Below are positions 6,450 to 14,730 of a stretch of DNA of 15,426 bases, one piece after another. The stretch is from NCBI GenBank assembly GCA_021793535.1, contig JAJYSO010000013.1:1-15426 (forward strand). The letters are read 5' to 3'. Every line of letters begins with the position of its first letter. Position 1 is the stretch's first letter. Source of the stretch: Bacteroidota bacterium (lineage in GTDB: Bacteria; Bacteroidota; Bacteroidia; Flavobacteriales; Flavobacteriaceae). The notes under the pieces were generated by a model, which saw only the letters and a list, made by a program, of their open reading frames with translations, had not been told where the DNA came from and did no database searches. The translations under genes were made by a program, and so were the position numbers.

Positions 6450-6493
6450 GCGGTGATAAATGGACATTGTCTTCTTATTTATAATAAAAAGTC

Positions 6494-7567
6494 TTATTTA
6501 CTGTCTTTGTGTTTCTCGTACATAGCCCCAAAATCTGAACTCAAAAATTTGTTGAGCTCAATTTCTTCTTGTTTGATAAAACCTTGCTGGGGGAGCTCCC
6601 CTTCAGAGACTAAGTCCACTACCGTTGAGATGCTGCAGGCGGTCGTCCAGCTAATGGCTCGCCATTCCTGTTTGTCCAGCGTTATTTTTTGATAGGATTC
6701 ACTGAATTCTTTTCGCCTTAACTTTCCGTCCAAAACTCCCTCCACCGCAGCATAAATTAGGACAATATCATCATCGACCAAAGGAAGAGCATTGTTGAGG
6801 ATTTTTTTGGCCAATTCACGATCGTTTTTTAATTGTAAATCGTACAGCAAGAGCTTCATGCCGTCCCGGTGTCCGGGATAACGCATGGTTTTGTAGTTGA
6901 GGGTATCGACCTTTCCTTCTAGTGTTCTACAGAGTGTCCCCAGTCCACCGGAGGTAGAAAAGGCTTCATAGGGTCTCCCGTTGAGGTTGATGATTTCCAC
7001 ATCATCCAGAGAACTGACCATTTTGCGCTGACCGTTGTGGATGACTTCAGCATCGTTTAGGTATTCGTTGATTACCCCTTCTGCGCTCCAAGTAAAGCTG
7101 TAACCCAATTGCCCCATGGGGTGTAAGGGTAAGGCTCCCACACGCAATTTAACGCTGCGAATCTCAGAGAATTGTTGATAAAGCCCAGCTCCTAATATAC
7201 CGATAAAGCCCGGGGCTAGTCCGCATTGAGGAGCCATTACACCCTTGCTATTTTGCGCTAATTTTTGGATGGCGTTTAAGGTGGGCACATCCTCTGTGAG
7301 ATCAAAATAATGTAAGCCTAGATCAGCTGCGACGGTGGCCACTTTTATATTGAGGAAGAACGGTAAACAGGAAACCACAGCATCCTTATTTTTAAAGAGT
7401 TTCCGCAACGTGGAAGCATCGGAAACATCTCCTTTTTTAAAGATAAAACGGTAGCGCCCGGAGGGTTTTTGCTGATCCACGCCTTCTACCTCATATTTCG
7501 TGCTTAAAAGGGTAGCAACCAAGCGTCCTACTTTTCCCAGTCCGAGAACGGTGATATTTTTAATCAT
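6494..7567 (-). CDS. Saccharopine dehydrogenase-family NAD(P)-dependent oxidoreductase
   Basis: The 357-residue product has an N-terminal Rossmann fold with GLGKVG at residues 9-14, a conserved AVVSCLPFFLN segment and the C-terminal catalytic domain of the saccharopine dehydrogenase/lysine 6-dehydrogenase group (GLAPGFIGILGAGL, LGYSFTWSAEGVINEYLN, STSGGLGTL, YKTMRYPGH). Members act on saccharopine, lysine or related imino acids; the specific substrate cannot be read from the sequence, although the YPGH and SAEG motifs favour lysine or saccharopine catabolism. No signal peptide is seen, so it is cytoplasmic. It lies downstream of the M49 peptidase gene, from which a hairpin separates it. The right edge of the transposon debris is only 44 bases beyond its stop codon, but the C-terminus looks complete. 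Confidence 0.88.
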   Translation of the reverse strand: MIKNITVLGLGKVGRLVATLLSTKYEVEGVDQQKPSGRYRFIFKKGDVSDASTLRKLFKNKDAVVSCLPFFLNIKVATVAADLGLHYFDLTEDVPTLNAIQKLAQNSKGVMAPQCGLAPGFIGILGAGLYQQFSEIRSVKLRVGALPLHPMGQLGYSFTWSAEGVINEYLNDAEVIHNGQRKMVSSLDDVEIINLNGRPYEAFSTSGGLGTLCRTLEGKVDTLNYKTMRYPGHRDGMKLLLYDLQLKNDRELAKKILNNALPLVDDDIVLIYAAVEGVLDGKLRRKEFSESYQKITLDKQEWRAISWTTACSISTVVDLVSEGELPQQGFIKQEEIELNKFLSSDFGAMYEKHKDSK

Positions 7568-7665
7568 AACGATATGGTTTTATTAGGAATATGGAAAATA
7601 CGATTTTTATTCGTAAAAACCCTTTACAAGTACAACTCTTATACGGGGTTTACTCAAACAAATAA

Positions 7666-7687
7666 CCCCCTTTGTTTAAAAAGGGGG
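7666..7687 (-). terminator. Terminator-like hairpin after the M49 peptidase gene
   Basis: CCCCCTTT (7666-7673) pairs with AAAGGGGG (7680-7687) around a 6-base loop. On the minus strand the hairpin is followed by TTATTTGTTTG, a moderate U tract. It lies 42 bases after the peptidase stop codon and before the saccharopine dehydrogenase-family gene, so it probably ends peptidase transcription at least in part. Confidence 0.6.
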
Positions 7688-7728
7688 GTGGGAAAAAAGA
7701 AGATGGAGCACAGGGGCATCTAAAGTGC

Positions 7729-9756
7729 CTATAGTGTCCCGTATTCTTTGGCATAGTGCAACATTTGAGAGGCAAAGTCTTGCGGCTGCTCAACTTTGAT
7801 GTCGATCACTTCCCCTTTCTCGTTGGTTTGCGGTCGCAGGATGGGGTTGACAAACCCGCCATATGGTGCAGTGGCTATTTTCTTGTTTCGCGCCAAGACC
7901 TCTTTGTGAATTTCTGGATCCACCTTTACCCCATAATGTTCTACCAGATCTTTGGCTGCTTGGTAATCCCCTTCGGATTTGATCCGTTGAGTTTCCCGTA
8001 AGAGCTGGCCAAATAAATCTCTTAGTCGGTCGTAATCGGTAATGACAAAATAGGTTTTGCCATCTTTTACCTTTTTCTCGATGACCTGATTTTCTTTGCC
8101 TTTTTCATACACCCAATGGCTAATCCATGACCGGTTACGCATGTGTGCCTCTTCGATCTCTTCTCCTAATTCAATACGCACCAGTTGTGTCATCATCCCG
8201 TTGCGGATATAGTCGTTGTACCCGGCTTGAGAGAGCTTGTCATAATCATCGGTGAGACCCAATTCTTCTAGTTTGGGATCGCGCATGTAATAGAGGCCAA
8301 CAAGGTCGGCACGACCCTCTTCGAGTGTGGAGGCATAGCTTTTTAAGGTTTCTTTGGGCTCGCCTATGCCGCTGTTTAAACGGCCCGAGGCATGACCCAC
8401 AACCTCGTGTAATGCCGTGTGCAGGTTATCTGCAGTTTCTCCATATTGGAGAGATAAGGCTACTTCGTTCTGGTCGTATGCGAATTCTTTTAATTTTTCC
8501 TTTCCCCCGGCTTTGCTGTAGGCCGTAATGATGTTGTGTAGTGAAACAGACTTACTTCCAATTTGTTCTCTGATCCAATCCTGATTGGGCAAGTTGATGC
8601 CAATGGGAGTGGCGGGAGAGTTATCACCGGCTTCTCCAACCACATTGACCGTTTTATAGGTGACCCCGACTACATTTTTTTTCTTGTGTTCCTCCATAAT
8701 CGGAGAACGATCCTCGAACCATTGTGCATTTTCGCCGATGATCTTCATTTTTTCAGACATCTCGAAATCCGTGATTTGCACCACGGATTCAAAAGTGGCT
8801 TTGTATCCTTTAGGATCTTCGTAGACTTCAATGAAGCCGTTGATGTAATCGATGTCTCCCTCAGTAGCTTTTGTCCATTCGATGCTGTAGGCATTCCAAA
8901 CGGCCAAGTCTCCGGTTTGGTAGAATTTAATCAGCAATCCCAGTGCTTTGGCTTGTTGCTCGTTTTCGGCTACTTCCTGTGCTTTTTCCAGCCAGTAAAT
9001 GATTTTATCAATCGCAGCTCCGTACAAGCCTCCGCTTTTCCATACCCTATCTTCCAGCTTCCCATTTTCTTTTACTAAGGTCGAGTTTAACCCAAAGGAA
9101 AGCGGTTTTTGTGGATCCGCAGAAGTCATGCTTTCATAGTGTTGGTCTACCTCTTGAGCGGTGATATCTCCTTGGTAAAAATTGACTGCAGATCCAGAGA
9201 TCAATCCTTTGGATTCGTCTAAGTTGACTTTTTTGGCGTCTTTATCGTTAAAAATTACGGCCAATGCTTCTCCGTTTAGATCCGTTTGGGTTGCCCTTAA
9301 AAGTGTTTTGAGGTAGGCCTCGCTAAATTGAGGCTTGAATTTATTATTGGAATAATGATGATGGATTCCATTGGCAAACCAAACTTGTTTTAAATAGGTT
9401 ACAAAGGCCTTCCAGTCTTCGGTATCTTTGTCTCCTTGGTAAGCGGTGTAGATGTGTTCCAAGGCTTTGCGGATGCTGAGGTTGTATTTGTAGTTTTGAT
9501 CCCAAAGAATATCGCGACCTTCTAATCCTGCTTGTACCAAATAATAAGCGTATTTCTTTTGCTTTAACGTCAGGTTTTTCCAACCGGGAATCTTGTAGCG
9601 CAGAATTTTAATATCCGCAAACTCTTCTACCAAGTAGTCAAAAGAATCATCCGCTTGCTCGGATTTGCCTTTTGTGGGATCCTTAGGAGAGTTTTCTTTA
9701 CAGGCGGAGAAAACCAGTACCCCGATCAGAATGACAGGAAGGTGTTTCAACTTCAT
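7729..9756 (-). CDS. Dipeptidyl peptidase III-like M49 metallopeptidase lipoprotein
   Basis: DPP III enzymes release dipeptides from the N-terminus of short peptides using one zinc ion. The 675-residue product has the M49 hallmark HEVVGH (residues 450-455, two zinc His and the catalytic Glu) and a second motif EEGRAD (479-484), which carries the third zinc ligand Glu; family members usually have EECRAE/D. The N-terminus is a lipoprotein signal peptide: KLKHLPVILIGVLVFSA followed by Cys19, then a charged, flexible linker ENSPKDPTKGK. It is therefore probably anchored in the outer membrane or periplasm rather than cytoplasmic like animal DPP III. Length is near that of other bacterial members. 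It is divergent from the M14 peptidase gene, which suggests a shared role in extracytoplasmic peptide breakdown. Confidence 0.93.
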   Translation of the reverse strand: MKLKHLPVILIGVLVFSACKENSPKDPTKGKSEQADDSFDYLVEEFADIKILRYKIPGWKNLTLKQKKYAYYLVQAGLEGRDILWDQNYKYNLSIRKALEHIYTAYQGDKDTEDWKAFVTYLKQVWFANGIHHHYSNNKFKPQFSEAYLKTLLRATQTDLNGEALAVIFNDKDAKKVNLDESKGLISGSAVNFYQGDITAQEVDQHYESMTSADPQKPLSFGLNSTLVKENGKLEDRVWKSGGLYGAAIDKIIYWLEKAQEVAENEQQAKALGLLIKFYQTGDLAVWNAYSIEWTKATEGDIDYINGFIEVYEDPKGYKATFESVVQITDFEMSEKMKIIGENAQWFEDRSPIMEEHKKKNVVGVTYKTVNVVGEAGDNSPATPIGINLPNQDWIREQIGSKSVSLHNIITAYSKAGGKEKLKEFAYDQNEVALSLQYGETADNLHTALHEVVGHASGRLNSGIGEPKETLKSYASTLEEGRADLVGLYYMRDPKLEELGLTDDYDKLSQAGYNDYIRNGMMTQLVRIELGEEIEEAHMRNRSWISHWVYEKGKENQVIEKKVKDGKTYFVITDYDRLRDLFGQLLRETQRIKSEGDYQAAKDLVEHYGVKVDPEIHKEVLARNKKIATAPYGGFVNPILRPQTNEKGEVIDIKVEQPQDFASQMLHYAKEYGTL

Positions 9757-10055
9757 AAATTTGTCTTTTTATTTTGTGGTGAAGATAGGAATTATCGATG
9801 AAAATAGAGGCAATCACAGCAAGATCCTGCAGGAATAAACTCAATGATTACCAGCCCGAGAGCCTTGTCTTTTGGGGTAATAAGCAGGGAAAATTAGCAG
9901 CCGTAAAGGAGTTTTAAAGAGAGTTTATCTATACGGGCTTAAGAAAATATTTAATTTTAAGGTCCACAGCCAAAATAATTCGTTAAATATGGGTAAATTT
10001 CAAGAGTCAATAAGCGTTTACAAAGCTTTCTTTTTGGCTAAAAAACAATAGAAAA
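9757..10055. other. Intergenic region between divergent peptidase genes
   Basis: This 299-base region must hold the promoters of both the M49 and the M14 peptidase genes. I see no gene, RNA or strong repeat. The only promoter-like sequence on the plus strand is TAAATTTC at 9994-10001 (one mismatch to TAnnTTTG), without a clear -33 element. No exact -7 box was found on the minus strand. Confidence 0.5.
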
Positions 10056-12743
10056 ATGACGAATATATTATCCTTTATGAGGTTTCCTAAAAATAAGTGT
10101 AGCATAAAAAAATTAAGAACAAGGTATTGTGGATTGCTGTTGGTGAGCATGTTGTCAGGAGCTTGGCTGTTCGGACAAGATATTCCTACGCCAGCCTCCG
10201 TTTTTGGCCATGAAGTTGGAGCGACCTATCATTTGATTGATTACGAGCAATCTGTGGAGTATTTTAAACAATTGGCAGCGGCAAGTGATCGTATGGAATT
10301 GATGCAAGTTGGACACACCAGTATGGAGCGCCCTTGGTATATCAGTGTCATTTCCACCCCTGAAAATTTGCAACACTTGGACCAGTACAGAGCAAATAAT
10401 ATGCGTATCGCCCATCCCGAAGGCCTTTCGGAGGCTAGGTTGAAGGCGTTGATTAAGGAGCAGCCCATATTTGTGGACATTAACGGTGGGTTGCATGCGG
10501 CAGAGGTAGCGGGATCTCAGCACACCAATCAATTTGCTTATGAGCTCTTGAGCATGGATGAAGAAACTTTTCGTGCGTATTTTGACAAGACGATTTTGAT
10601 TTTATGGCCAACCCTTAATCCTGATGGTCAAGATATCGTGACACATTGGTATAGGGAGATCAAAGGGACGGACCATCCCACCGCCCCCTTAAAGGAAGTG
10701 TATCAAAAATATATAGGGCACGATAACAATCGGGACGGATATATGCTCAATATGCAGGAGTCCCGGGTATTGGCTCATACCTGGCGAGATTGGGAGCCGG
10801 AAATTCTACATGTGCATCATCAGATGGGGCATTCTCCCGAACGAACGGATTTTCATCGGATTTGGATTCCTCCTTTTTCTGCTCCGGTGGGCGTGCATAC
10901 CCCTGCTCGTATTTTAAGAGAGATGAATACCTTGGGCATGCAGATGGCTCAAGAGCTGGAGACCAGAGGCCTTCACGGGGCAACACATGCTGGGGATGGT
11001 TTTGATGCCTATTATACCGGATATAACGATTACATTAACATGTACCACAACACTATCGCCTATTGGACCGAGGTGGATGGAGGAATGGGCCAATGGGCGG
11101 AACCCTATGAAGTTCCTCGGGAGAAGGTCTTGGAGAAGATCGGTTCTTTTCGTTCTCAATATCTTTTGGTCAGCCCTTGGAAAGGAGGCCAGTGGAACTT
11201 GAGTGATCAGGTAGAATACATGATAGGGGTTAATTATGGGGTATTGAAATATGCCAAACACAACCGGCAGGACATTCTCTACAATCGGTATGCCGCTGGA
11301 ATGGAAACCATTACCCATTATCCGGAACTTTCTGCCAAGGCCTATCTTATTCCACAAGCTCAGCAGGACCCCAACAACGCCGTAGCTTTATTGCAACGAA
11401 TGGCTTTTAATGGGATTAAAATCAGCCAATTGGATCGACAGATGGATATCGAGGGAAAAACTTACCCTGCCGGTACCTGGGTCATCCCTACCAATCAAGA
11501 GTTTGGAAACCTGGTTCCAGAACTTTTAAGTGTGATGACCTATCCCAAAATTATGCGGGGAGAGGAGCTCAAGCTCCCTTATGATGTAGCCGGGTGGACC
11601 TTGCCTTATTCCATGGGCGTTCACGTGGAAGAAGCTCATCAGCCCTTATCACAAGAGGTTGTTCAAGCCTTGACTCCGGTAAGAGGAGAGCCTACTCCCT
11701 GGGATGCAAATAAAAAAGCAGCACTGACCGCTAATCCTGTGGCTGCAGGGATACAAGCCCCCGAGATACCCCTTGAGGGAAAGGGAACTGCTCTGGCGAT
11801 AGACCCCACAGTGAACCACAGCTATATTTTGATCAACCGTGCCCTGAAGGCTGGTGGAAAGGTCACCTATAAAGAAGCTGGTTTTAATTCCCGATCAAAA
11901 GGACAATATATCATATCGGGAGTAAAGAAGAGCACCTTAGAGCAATGGGCCGAAGCGCTACACATTCCGGGACGTTGGACAGGAGCTGTTTCCGGAACCC
12001 AGATCAAGGCTCCACGCGTAGGTTTGTACATGCCATGGCACGGTAATTTTTATGATGTGGGTTGGAACGAGTGGCTTTTGGAAACCTACGGGTTTCAGGT
12101 GACTGTTCTTCATAATGCAGACATACAGAAAGGAAACCTCTCCAAAGATTTTGACGTGCTGCTATTCTCTTCTATCGGTAGCAACAATTACAGTGATCCG
12201 AATGCAGATAGTTTTATCCTCCACGGCTATTCTTCAGAAGAAATGCCGGCTCCTTATGCTGGAGGAATTGAGCAGGAAGGTGTTCGTGCTCTACGCACTT
12301 TTACGGAAGAGGGAGGGAAGTTGGTGTTTTTAAATGCCAGTTCGGACTTTGCCATTAAACATTTGAAGCTTCCGGTAAAGGATGTGGTAAAAGGGAAAGC
12401 TCGCAGTGAATTTTTTGGTAGCGGCTCCCTGTTTAGGGCAAGCATCAATCAAGAAGATCCCCTTATGAGTGGAGTGGCTGAAGAAACGGATATTTTCTTT
12501 AATAATAGCCCCGTATTTGAGACCACTTCAGGGTTTGAGGGATCAGTGCTGGTGCGGTATCCCAAATCAGGAGAAATCTTGCGTTCGGGCTATTTGACCG
12601 GGGAAGAAAACTTAAGAGGACAAGCAGCCGCGTTGCGTGTAAAACAGGGAAAGGGAGAGGTGGTTTTGTTCGGATTCAGCCCCCAGTGGAGAGGGCAAAC
12701 TTTCGGAACTTTTAAAATGCTCTTTAATGCCTTACTCCTCTAG
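10056..12743 (+). CDS. Secreted M14-family zinc carboxypeptidase-like protein with C-terminal amidotransferase-like domain
   Basis: M14 metallopeptidases remove C-terminal residues or cleave peptide-like bonds with one zinc ion. The 895-residue product begins with a basic N-terminus and a hydrophobic signal segment (about residues 26-39, ending WLFG before QDIP), so it is exported. The zinc motif HAAE (His147, Glu150) is present, as are HDNNRDGY (221-229) with the substrate-binding Arg226, LHVHHQMG (251-258) carrying the second zinc His, and YWTEVDGG with the likely catalytic Glu339. The peptidase domain ends near residue 400. The C-terminal third, from about residue 654 (VGLYMPWHGN), looks like a glutamine amidotransferase class I-like Rossmann domain without an evident catalytic Cys motif. 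An ATG at 10077 is an alternative start. It is divergent from the M49 lipoprotein gene. Substrate unknown. Confidence 0.9.
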   Translation: MTNILSFMRFPKNKCSIKKLRTRYCGLLLVSMLSGAWLFGQDIPTPASVFGHEVGATYHLIDYEQSVEYFKQLAAASDRMELMQVGHTSMERPWYISVISTPENLQHLDQYRANNMRIAHPEGLSEARLKALIKEQPIFVDINGGLHAAEVAGSQHTNQFAYELLSMDEETFRAYFDKTILILWPTLNPDGQDIVTHWYREIKGTDHPTAPLKEVYQKYIGHDNNRDGYMLNMQESRVLAHTWRDWEPEILHVHHQMGHSPERTDFHRIWIPPFSAPVGVHTPARILREMNTLGMQMAQELETRGLHGATHAGDGFDAYYTGYNDYINMYHNTIAYWTEVDGGMGQWAEPYEVPREKVLEKIGSFRSQYLLVSPWKGGQWNLSDQVEYMIGVNYGVLKYAKHNRQDILYNRYAAGMETITHYPELSAKAYLIPQAQQDPNNAVALLQRMAFNGIKISQLDRQMDIEGKTYPAGTWVIPTNQEFGNLVPELLSVMTYPKIMRGEELKLPYDVAGWTLPYSMGVHVEEAHQPLSQEVVQALTPVRGEPTPWDANKKAALTANPVAAGIQAPEIPLEGKGTALAIDPTVNHSYILINRALKAGGKVTYKEAGFNSRSKGQYIISGVKKSTLEQWAEALHIPGRWTGAVSGTQIKAPRVGLYMPWHGNFYDVGWNEWLLETYGFQVTVLHNADIQKGNLSKDFDVLLFSSIGSNNYSDPNADSFILHGYSSEEMPAPYAGGIEQEGVRALRTFTEEGGKLVFLNASSDFAIKHLKLPVKDVVKGKARSEFFGSGSLFRASINQEDPLMSGVAEETDIFFNNSPVFETTSGFEGSVLVRYPKSGEILRSGYLTGEENLRGQAAALRVKQGKGEVVLFGFSPQWRGQTFGTFKMLFNALLL

Positions 12744-12806
12744 GGAAGCGGTGTTTTTTACAGAAGAAAAGAAAGCATCCCCTTGTGAAAAAAGAGTCGC
12801 CAAAGA

Positions 12807-14552
12807 TTAGTTGATTAGAATGTTTTCTTTGGGGTATTCATAGGAATGGGTTTTTAATTTCCGGAGCATTCCGGACATCAGGTTGATGAGTCCAATTCGT
12901 CCTAAGAACATTAAGAAGATAATGACGTATTTGCTGGCGTGTGACAGGTCTTGGGTGATGCCCATGGATAATCCAACAGTTCCAAAGGCGGAAAACACCT
13001 CAAAGGCGACTTGTAAAAGAGAGAATTTTGGGTAGGGATCAAAGATCAGGATTAAAAGGATCCCTGAACCGATACAGATAAGCGATACGATAATGATTGC
13101 AAAGGCACGGCGAATAGCTTCCGTTGCCACTCTTCGGGTTCCGATTTCGATATACCGTTTATTGCGAGCGATGGAAAAAACGTTTAAGGTGGCCAGGGCA
13201 AAGGATGAGGTTTTGATGCCCCCTCCGGTAGAGGCCGGCGAGGCGCCGATCCACATCAGCAAAATCATAATCAGGATGCCCGGTACCGAGAAGTAATAAT
13301 AATCTACGGTACTAAACCCCGTCGTTCTGGCGGTAACGGCGGAAAACATAGCAGTGGTTAATTTTCCGAAAAAGGTATCATGGGCTCCTAAAACTGTTTT
13401 GTATTCCGTGATGAAAAGTGCTGCTGTACCCAAGACGATTAAGAGAAGAGTGGTATACCCGACAATCTTGGTGTTTAGGGTAATGATTCGCACAATGGCT
13501 TTTTTGTGCTTTTTGGAAAACAGGTTAATGATGAACTGTTTGAGGTATTTAAAAAAGTTGAAGGAAATGAAGTACCCCAATCCCCCAAAAATGATAAGGG
13601 TCATCAGGATCCAGTGCAAGTAATAGTTATACTGTAGTTCAGGTGCTTGTAAGTTACCGGGCATGGTAGAGAACCCACCGTTACAAAAGGCAGATACGGC
13701 GTGAAAGACCGAAAAGAAAAAAGGGTGCTGAAGATCCAGATTGCGGGTGGCATCATAGATAAAGATTGCTCCAATGGCTTCTACTATGACCGAAAAGGCT
13801 ACGATGCTTACAGTAGTGCGCATGATGTCGTTTAATTGGTCATCTCCCAATACATCTTTCATGTATAAGCTTTCTTTGAAGGAGCCTCCGGATTTAAAAA
13901 AATAGGCAAAGAAAGTTGTGAACGTCAACATCCCCAGCCCCCCCAGTTGAATCAGCCCCATGATGATGCTTTGTCCGAAAAGGGTAAATCCCGTAGCCGT
14001 ATCCACCGCCAATAGCCCAGTTACGCAAACAGCGCTAGTGGCTGTAAAAAGTGCATCTTCAAAACTGATGGGGTGTATAGTAGCACTGGGGAGCATAAGG
14101 AAAAGTGCCCCGACAAGAATGACGATGATAAAACTCCCCACAAAGAGGATAAAGGGGTTGAAGTAACGCCTGTAGATGGTCCGCATCAAAAAGGTGACCC
14201 GTGTAAAATAGAAGAAGAGGAGCCCGTATTCCAATACTCTACGCTGCTGGTAAAAAGTCGAGATAAAAGAGCCTTGGTAAGAGATGAGAATGGCAAGAAG
14301 TTGGATGAGCACCAAGGAAAACAGGATCACCAAGCTGTATTGTGCCCTTTTTTTAACAAGGGGCTCGTAATTGTTATGGTAATACCGGTAGATGTTAAAC
14401 ACGATAATGGCCAATACGACAGAAGGCAAGAGAATAAGCTTGTGAAGATGGTAGTCTTCTTGCTGGGTAAAACCAATGTCAAAAAATAAGAAGCTGACAA
14501 GAATGATATCGAGAAAATCGATAATGAGACTGTACCACTTTATCTTTGGCAT
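12807..14552 (-). CDS. Trk/Ktr-type potassium transporter membrane subunit
   Basis: TrkH/KtrB proteins form the K+ pathway of Trk or Ktr uptake systems in the inner membrane and are gated by a cytoplasmic TrkA/KtrA ring. The 581-residue product contains four pore loops with the expected glycine filters: VCVTGL (175-180), FCNGGF (289-294), RTTGF (409-413) and FGTVGL (523-528). GASPASTGGGIKT (437-449) is a conserved family motif before a membrane segment. The core of eight membrane segments begins near residue 133. About 130 residues precede it and contain roughly four additional hydrophobic segments (near 8-27, 40-58, 72-92 and 106-124), making it longer than a typical KtrB. The gene converges with the M14 gene, and no KtrA/TrkA gene is adjacent in this window. 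Whether sodium is co-transported cannot be told from sequence. Confidence 0.93.
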   Translation of the reverse strand: MPKIKWYSLIIDFLDIILVSFLFFDIGFTQQEDYHLHKLILLPSVVLAIIVFNIYRYYHNNYEPLVKKRAQYSLVILFSLVLIQLLAILISYQGSFISTFYQQRRVLEYGLLFFYFTRVTFLMRTIYRRYFNPFILFVGSFIIVILVGALFLMLPSATIHPISFEDALFTATSAVCVTGLLAVDTATGFTLFGQSIIMGLIQLGGLGMLTFTTFFAYFFKSGGSFKESLYMKDVLGDDQLNDIMRTTVSIVAFSVIVEAIGAIFIYDATRNLDLQHPFFFSVFHAVSAFCNGGFSTMPGNLQAPELQYNYYLHWILMTLIIFGGLGYFISFNFFKYLKQFIINLFSKKHKKAIVRIITLNTKIVGYTTLLLIVLGTAALFITEYKTVLGAHDTFFGKLTTAMFSAVTARTTGFSTVDYYYFSVPGILIMILLMWIGASPASTGGGIKTSSFALATLNVFSIARNKRYIEIGTRRVATEAIRRAFAIIIVSLICIGSGILLILIFDPYPKFSLLQVAFEVFSAFGTVGLSMGITQDLSHASKYVIIFLMFLGRIGLINLMSGMLRKLKTHSYEYPKENILIN

Positions 14553-14716
14553 ACCTTAATCTTTAAGATTTACTGCTTCTGCGTTGGGCCGCGAAAGTAA
14601 GTTTTTGATTAGATTATCGCATAAAAACAGCAGGTCTTTTTGTAAAAACTATATAAAAATACTAAAAAGAAAGCTTATCTGATGAGGGTTCTGTTATTTT
14701 GTATAGTGTGGCGTTT

Positions 14717-14724
14717 TAAATTTG
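14717..14724 (+). promoter_or_regulatory. -7 promoter element close to the MATE gene start
   Basis: TAAATTTG exactly matches TAnnTTTG. TTTG at 14698-14701 is a possible -33 box, though the 15-bp spacer is short. Transcription would begin at about 14731, which is the ATG itself, so a leaderless or nearly leaderless mRNA would be predicted if this box is used. Confidence 0.45.
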
Positions 14725-14730
14725 ATTTCT

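Noticed and set aside
3868..6493. tRNA-integrated island with attachment-site repeats
   Set aside because: The patch starts next to a tRNA, but I found no repeat of the tRNA 3' end near 5800-6500 and no integrase gene in the window.
8563..9078. 171-codon open frame on the plus strand within the M49 peptidase gene
   Set aside because: It is antisense to a clearly conserved metallopeptidase region and its translation resembles no known family.
12744..12806. Bidirectional terminator between the M14 gene and the convergent Trk/Ktr gene
   Set aside because: A possible TTTTTTAC/GTGAAAAAA pairing is imperfect and AT-only; I could not draw a convincing stem.
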